Source of the DNA: Longilinea sp964536805 | GTDB taxonomy: Bacteria; Chloroflexota; Anaerolineae; Anaerolineales; Anaerolineaceae | Length of the DNA: 64,000 bases | Direction of reading: 5' to 3' | NCBI GenBank assembly: GCA_964536805.1 | Contig: CAZHYQ010000007.1 | Span: 1 to 64,000, forward strand | Shown: one piece after another, positions 59,257-64,000 of the stretch | Layout: each line of letters begins with the position of its first letter | How positions within the stretch are numbered: the first letter of the stretch is position 1 | Position numbers and translations under genes: made by a program | The notes under the pieces: model-generated | What the model was told of the DNA's origin: nothing | Databases searched by the model: none | The model's input: the letters and a program-made list of their open reading frames with translations, nothing else

Positions 59257-60150
59257 ATGCAATCCACACCCCCTGTTTGCGACTATACCGGCTCCGATTA
59301 TCAAACCTCGTTTTGGGACCAGGGCGGGCGCGCCTACGAAGACCGCGCCGAAGCCGTGGCCCTGCGCCGGCTGCTGCCATCCGCCGGCGGACAGCGTCTG
59401 CTGGAACTGGGCGCCGGCGCTGGGCGCAATACGCCACGCTACACCGGTTATAAACAGGTCGTCCTGCTCGATTACTCCGAAACGCAGCTGCAGCAGGCCC
59501 GCCAGCGGCTGGGCGATTCCGAACGCTACTCCTATGTGGCGGCTGATATCTACCGGTTGCCCTTCATGCCCGCCAGCTTCGACGGCGCCACCATGATCCG
59601 CACGCTGCACCACATGGCTGATGCCCGCAAGGCTCTCGACCAGGTGCGCCAGGTCCTGCAGACCAATGCGGCCTTCATTCTTGAATTTGCCAACAAACAG
59701 AATCTTAAATCCATCCTGCGCTACGCCTTCGGCCGCCAGCACTGGAGCCCTTTCTCGCCGGAGCCGGTCGAGTTTGCCCCGCTCAACTTTGATTTTCACC
59801 CCGCCACGGTGCGCACCTGGCTGCAATTGTCCGGCTTTGTGGTCGAACGCACCCTGACCGTTTCGCATTACCGCATCGGCTTGTTCAAAAAGCTGCTGCC
59901 CACCGGCATGCTGGTGGCCATGGACAGCCTGGCCCAGCTCACCGGCAACTGGTGGCAGCTCTCGCCCAGCGTATTCACGCGCTGCCGCGCCGTCGGCGGA
60001 CAACCCGCCGCGCTGCCCGAAGCCATCTTCCGCTGCCCGGCCTGCGGCTTCGGCCCCCTGCCGCCCGCTCCGGTGGAGGTGGTCTGCCCCAACTGCGGCC
60101 GGCATTACCCCCTGCAGGACGGCGTCTATGATTTCCGGGTGAAAGATTGA
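59257..60150 (+). CDS. Class I methyltransferase with Trm112-like zinc-ribbon tail
   Basis: 297 residues. Motif I LLELGAGAGRNTPRY, motif II VVLLDYSETQ, and IRTLHHMADARKALDQV as the catalytic-loop region. C-terminal about 45 residues: FRCPACGFGPL...VCPNCGRHYPLQDGVYDF, a Trm112/UPF0434-like zinc ribbon fused to the enzyme. Substrate unknown. No good Shine-Dalgarno; the repeat element directly upstream may carry its promoter. Confidence 0.83.
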   Translation: MQSTPPVCDYTGSDYQTSFWDQGGRAYEDRAEAVALRRLLPSAGGQRLLELGAGAGRNTPRYTGYKQVVLLDYSETQLQQARQRLGDSERYSYVAADIYRLPFMPASFDGATMIRTLHHMADARKALDQVRQVLQTNAAFILEFANKQNLKSILRYAFGRQHWSPFSPEPVEFAPLNFDFHPATVRTWLQLSGFVVERTLTVSHYRIGLFKKLLPTGMLVAMDSLAQLTGNWWQLSPSVFTRCRAVGGQPAALPEAIFRCPACGFGPLPPAPVEVVCPNCGRHYPLQDGVYDFRVKD

Positions 60151-61151
60151 AATACGGGCCATTTGCTGTGGGTGGCTGAGGCATGCATGCAAAATTCCCA
60201 TCAAACAGCAATCCATCCCTGTTTTTAATTTATAGGCCAATTGATACATTAAATTTAGTTTTAGATTTCGTCCTAATTCGATGGCAGACAAGCGCCATCA
60301 ACCTGACTTTCGGATCAAGATGAAATTACCTTGCTAATTGAGTTGAATGACTTTTTTGCATTATTAGGTGTCTTTTTTACCAAGTGAGCATAATTTGGAT
60401 GTTCTGTATTTACCTTTGTACCATCCGGGTAAAATTCCAAGTCGTTTTGGTGAGCAAGTGTTGATGACCATCAGTTCAGAATTGCGCTTATGCCTTGTTG
60501 GTAAGCTGCGCGGTCAAGTGCTATTGGAGTTTTTGCCAAGGCGGCGGTGTGACCCCGCCTCTCTTACTCACCAGGAGAATCAACCTGGGCGCGAGGGCAG
60601 TGGGGCAAGCCCAGCGACCGCCCAGGCTCTATGCCTTGAAGGCGCGGCGATATCCATTTCAACATGTCTTTGTGAAAAAAACTGCCCTAGTTCGATCCTC
60701 GAGGGCGTTTCATGAATTAATAGTGGCATTCAAGCTCAGCCACATGCGCGCGAATTACAGGACTAAACTCAGCATAATTAAAGAGAACGAGTTTTGCGCC
60801 AGCAGTTTTTCCACAAGATAGATAATGGCAAACCACCGGACTGGGAACCCTATTTTGTAGGAGGACAGATGAATCTTAATTTGTAAACACTCATCTTTGC
60901 AGAATTTGTTTCTGTAACAAGTTCGAGGATACCATGATGCGGTTATTCTCAAGAAGATTACTGCACAAATTTTTCCTAAACACAAGATCAAATAGTAGCT
61001 CTCACCGTGAAGAGTCTATAGAATTCATTTAAGAAATCCGCATTAGCACCTGTTTGTGGCGGTATATAATTGTTGTATAAAGTGATTTCTTATATTGTTT
61101 GTTCGTCATTCACTGCATACCAAAAATCCAATCCAATACACTGTTGCCACA
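60151..61151. other. AT-rich 1-kb region with no convincing gene
   Basis: Composition drops sharply right after the methyltransferase gene. A 115-codon plus-strand frame at 60368 and an overlapping one at 60495 share a GC-rich patch (60536-60650) that may be a gene remnant, but neither resembles a known protein. A TATAAT at 61065-61070 may drive the next gene. Confidence 0.5.
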
Positions 61152-62342
61152 ATGAAACCAAAACAAAAAACATTACTACAATTCTCTACGATACTCGTGA
61201 TTGCAATTAGTATTCTATTATTCCCAAAGGGGAACAATAAATCTGTAATTGGATCAAACTGGAACTCTTATCCTAGCCTAGGACAAGGGCAGATTATAAA
61301 TAACACAAATTTAATCTATAATCTTCGGTTACCAATAATCATGAGCTTTCCAACACCGCCAGAATATTCGGTAAGCCGTTATATTTTTAGCAACGGCATT
61401 ACCTACTTGCACGATACAGCAGGTTGTTCGGAAGGAACATCAGCTAATCCAAATGCCTTTGTTTTTCTTGATTTTGGTGACCCATTTGTTGACGCAAGCA
61501 CCAACCCTATTACATATGGAGTTACGTTACCGGCCACCTCAAACAATTTATCTATTAGCGAAGTGGAAGAGGCAGTGAGACAATACATTGGGGGCTATTA
61601 CTCCTGTGCGCCATCTGGAGCTTATATCCATGTTGCAGTTGGTGTCACTAATTATGGGAATAACACAACTGTCAATGGGGATCATGGAAAAAAATGGGCA
61701 GAAATGGTTTTAGGACTACAAAATTGGGTAGAGACACCTCCTAGCTATACGGACAAGGTGGAAGTTTTAGGGGCGATTGATATTGAGCCCAGTTGGGGGG
61801 TTCCCAACGATGTTATTGGTTGGGAGCAGGGGTATGACAACGTTAATGGAAGGCGTTCATTTTATAATTATGGCACTTGCGACAGTTGCCCGTATATTTA
61901 TAGAAATCAAGATCATTCCGATTGGCAGCTACCAAACTCATGGGATCTTGATCAGATTTGGTACGCCTCTTATGGCCCTTGGTCAGCCAGAGTTTTCCCA
62001 GAAATATACACTAGAGAAGACGCTCCTGATATTCTAAACGTGTTTTTTCCCGCCCATGAGGCTTATCAATGGCAATATCTAAAAAATTGGGGAGCAACTT
62101 GTACCGATTGCTTACCGTCCTATGACCCTTACAATCAGTGGCGAACAATCAACTTCAGTGGGGCTCTTACACAATATGACGCATGTCACGATGCAAACAA
62201 CCCTGGTGCTTCAGAGTGCCAAACAATTTATGCAGACAATACGCCCGCACAAGGGTGGCTGTCCTTTTGGAATGCCCTCGCTACTGACAGTGTAACAAAG
62301 CAAAACTTGAATTACTCTTCAGATATGACCTGGAAGCATTAA
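61152..62342 (+). CDS. Secreted protein of unknown function, AT-rich
   Basis: 396 residues from ATG 61152: an N-terminal hydrophobic segment (about 8-26) that fits a signal peptide or anchor, then a soluble domain with several Cys pairs (CDSCPYIY, CTDCLPSYDP) and many aromatic residues. The block KVEVLGAIDIEPSWGVP followed by WEQGYDN hints at an acidic catalytic core as in some glycoside hydrolases, but no family is assigned. It heads a pair with the next gene, 10 nt away. Confidence 0.65.
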   Translation: MKPKQKTLLQFSTILVIAISILLFPKGNNKSVIGSNWNSYPSLGQGQIINNTNLIYNLRLPIIMSFPTPPEYSVSRYIFSNGITYLHDTAGCSEGTSANPNAFVFLDFGDPFVDASTNPITYGVTLPATSNNLSISEVEEAVRQYIGGYYSCAPSGAYIHVAVGVTNYGNNTTVNGDHGKKWAEMVLGLQNWVETPPSYTDKVEVLGAIDIEPSWGVPNDVIGWEQGYDNVNGRRSFYNYGTCDSCPYIYRNQDHSDWQLPNSWDLDQIWYASYGPWSARVFPEIYTREDAPDILNVFFPAHEAYQWQYLKNWGATCTDCLPSYDPYNQWRTINFSGALTQYDACHDANNPGASECQTIYADNTPAQGWLSFWNALATDSVTKQNLNYSSDMTWKH

Positions 62343-62352
62343 TTAGGGTGAT

Positions 62353-63534
62353 ATGATGAAAAACAGATTATTTAGTTTTATGCTACTAGGATCCGGGCTT
62401 TTTATCCTTTTTTGCGCCATAATGGTCCGGGTCAGTAAGTTAACTCAAGTAACAGCCTCAAATGGTTATCCTGCGCCAGTCGATAATTCGTCAGTTGCCC
62501 TAAATCAATGCGACCAGAAGAAAGCTCGAAATGATGCCAGACCTTCTCAGAGCAAATCAGATTTGAGTGATGAAGATTACCAGCAATGTATTACTGCCCT
62601 GACACAAGCGCCGAAAACTCAAACTCTGAAGCCAGAAGTAACGAAATTGCCTACCAGGATACCCAAAGAGACACATACTCGAAGAATTGCCGGCAACGGG
62701 ATTTTGATTGAAGGTCTATTGGGGATGCGAGACCCATCTGTGTTTGTGCAAACTAATACATGGTATGAAAAAATTAGTGATCGTTTTATCTATGTGTACG
62801 GCGGAATAAAAAGGGATGCCTCTCCTGATCGAACTCATAGTGCAGTGGCGGTTGTCGTTACCGACCTTGCAGGAAATAGGCTTTCTGAGGGTGGAATTTA
62901 TGAGGCCCCTATAACAGAAGGAGAGCTAACAATTTTAGACGCGAAGGGCGCGCTCCTTATCATTTCTACCCCGGACGGCAACCTTCTGTTCTTTGACGTT
63001 CAATCTCGAAAATTCATTTCACCTGACGCAAACTTTCTTGCTTCTTCTCAACAGCGAGAGTCTGGCAACGGGATTCTACTTGAAATAAGAGGTTCTCCAT
63101 TTGATAGTTCTTACGATGTAACAAATCAATGGTATCAGGAGGACAATGGGGAACGTATTACTGTTTTCTCTGGTCGAACAAAAGAAAAGAATGGCCAGGC
63201 TGTTGTGTTATTAACAACATCTCAGGGTGAACCAAATACTTCAAATCAGGTGGAAGTATATTCAGTTCCAGGTTATGTGGCTTCCGATTGGGAGTACTTA
63301 AGGATATTCCAAGTGAAACAAGAGAAAGTAATCTTGGTAGGTAAAAGAGGTGGTGAGTATGTATTCGATCTTTCCACAAAGAAGTTTCTAACCCAGTCTG
63401 AAGTGGCACAGTTACCCGCTGACCTAGATTTGTTGGCTCTTGAAAAATCTTATGAGCAGATACGGGTAGAAGCCTCAACAGGCTCTATTAGTACAGGAAC
63501 AACCCCAACTCCAACGTTGCCACCTTATCCGTAG
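62353..63534 (+). CDS. Membrane-anchored protein with duplicated domain
   Basis: 393 residues. One N-terminal membrane helix (about 6-26), a Lys/Thr-rich spacer, then two related halves: GNGILIEGLLGMRDPSVFV to about 230 and GNGILLEIRGSPFDSSYDV to about 350. Each has a W-Y-E/Q-x2 segment, a beta region and an FDVQSRKFIS/FDLSTKKFLT end. Thr/Pro tail at the C-terminus. No known family. Probably one unit with the secreted protein upstream. Confidence 0.65.
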   Translation: MMKNRLFSFMLLGSGLFILFCAIMVRVSKLTQVTASNGYPAPVDNSSVALNQCDQKKARNDARPSQSKSDLSDEDYQQCITALTQAPKTQTLKPEVTKLPTRIPKETHTRRIAGNGILIEGLLGMRDPSVFVQTNTWYEKISDRFIYVYGGIKRDASPDRTHSAVAVVVTDLAGNRLSEGGIYEAPITEGELTILDAKGALLIISTPDGNLLFFDVQSRKFISPDANFLASSQQRESGNGILLEIRGSPFDSSYDVTNQWYQEDNGERITVFSGRTKEKNGQAVVLLTTSQGEPNTSNQVEVYSVPGYVASDWEYLRIFQVKQEKVILVGKRGGEYVFDLSTKKFLTQSEVAQLPADLDLLALEKSYEQIRVEASTGSISTGTTPTPTLPPYP

Positions 63535-63758
63535 ATGTATCTTATTTATTAATTAGTAAGATGAGCGGATCCACGCTTATGTTTATCCATCCAGCATATT
63601 CTTTTACTTTTATAAAGGATCACCATTATTTGCTGAATCTGCTGATTTATCGTGTGGACTAATCACTTTTTTGAGTTTCCCAATGTTATCAAATCTTGAA
63701 TTCTTAATGGTACGGCTCACCGAACCCGCTTGCCACCACGTATCTTGAGGAGAAGAAC

Positions 63759-64000
63759 ATGCAAAGAATGCTCAAAGGTCCCGGAGCGCTGCTGGATGCA
63801 CAGGGCAACCTGACCGACATTGGTTGGGCGCGCCAGCCGTTGCTGGATTGCAACCTGGATAAGGCCCATTTCTACCGGCTGCGTTTCTTGCAGTGGCTGC
63901 GCATCAAGCGCTGGGATTATTACGCGGTCACCACCCCCACCCACTTCTTCAGCTTCACCATCAGCGACGTTGGCTACCTGGGTTCGATCTTTGCCTACGT
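63759..64000 (+). CDS. DUF2804 domain protein, N-terminus only
   Basis: ATG 63759 with GAGGAG 6 nt upstream; 80 codons to the right edge. MQRMLKGPGALLDAQGNLTD, GWARQPLLDCN, KRWDYYAV and THFFSFTISDVGYLGSIFAY follow the DUF2804 pattern. Function of the family is unknown. Base composition is GC-rich again, which places the end of the AT-rich patch before 63750. Confidence 0.85.
   Translation, partial: MQRMLKGPGALLDAQGNLTDIGWARQPLLDCNLDKAHFYRLRFLQWLRIKRWDYYAVTTPTHFFSFTISDVGYLGSIFAY

Noticed and set aside
60368..60821. Two overlapping frames in the AT-rich gap
   Set aside because: Neither resembles a known protein and they share the same GC-rich patch; described as a possible remnant only.

Overview
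The window reads as a stretch of chromosome from an uncultured-type Chloroflexota bacterium, probably class Anaerolineae. That placement is an inference from gene style: many lipoproteins carry Thr/Pro-rich linkers after the lipobox cysteine, and the mix of DUF4037, DUF2804, RIO kinase, baeRF-type and WD40 lipoprotein genes fits that phylum. Genes lie on both strands. The bulk is GC-rich, with two clearly AT-richer patches at about 47.1-49.3 kb and 60.2-63.7 kb.

Layout. The left end holds the start of ssb, a LarA-type racemase, a MATE exporter with a dyad around its -10 box, a GerMN lipoprotein with a small membrane partner, and a tatA-tatB-tatC-mrp operon (minus strand). An alpha/beta hydrolase and tRNA-Arg(GCG) follow, the tRNA trailed by duplicated terminators and a copied T-arm fragment. 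Next come a WD40 lipoprotein, surE, a RIO kinase behind a long attenuator-like leader, a PilZ protein, a DUF4037 pair, a GNAT/SpoU pair and an esterase. From 19.4 to 24.8 kb a minus-strand operon carries gatC, gatA, a GT-C type membrane protein and gatB. Then come a CYTH protein, a CsoR-like repressor with a zinc-ribbon protein, fur and feoABC (iron uptake), a PadR operon, rnhB, a glycosyltransferase, tRNA-Pro(TGG), and an esterase, phosphatase, methyltransferase, Nudix and LysM set.

From 37.3 to 40.9 kb two sensor proteins sit in tandem; both have receiver domains lacking the phosphorylatable Asp, and one has lost its kinase core. A DnaJ-HtrA-baeRF run at 41.0-44.3 kb looks like a protein and ribosome quality-control group. 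The right third holds two small phosphatase-type genes, a GNAT, an AT-rich WD40 lipoprotein, flavodoxin, an ABC-F translation factor preceded by a leader peptide and paired hairpins, a second gatC-gatA pair, oligoendopeptidase F, a Cys/Met PLP enzyme, the SRP RNA, a methyltransferase, two AT-rich secreted orphans and the start of a DUF2804 gene.

Two themes stand out. Several genes have a -10 box only 6-7 nt before the start codon, which predicts leaderless mRNAs. Two ribosome-linked genes (RIO kinase and ABC-F) share one upstream design: strong promoter, short leader ORF, two terminator-like hairpins, then the gene. This is the layout of ribosome-mediated attenuation and is the most interesting regulatory observation here. 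All function calls come from reading translated sequence; no database search was run.
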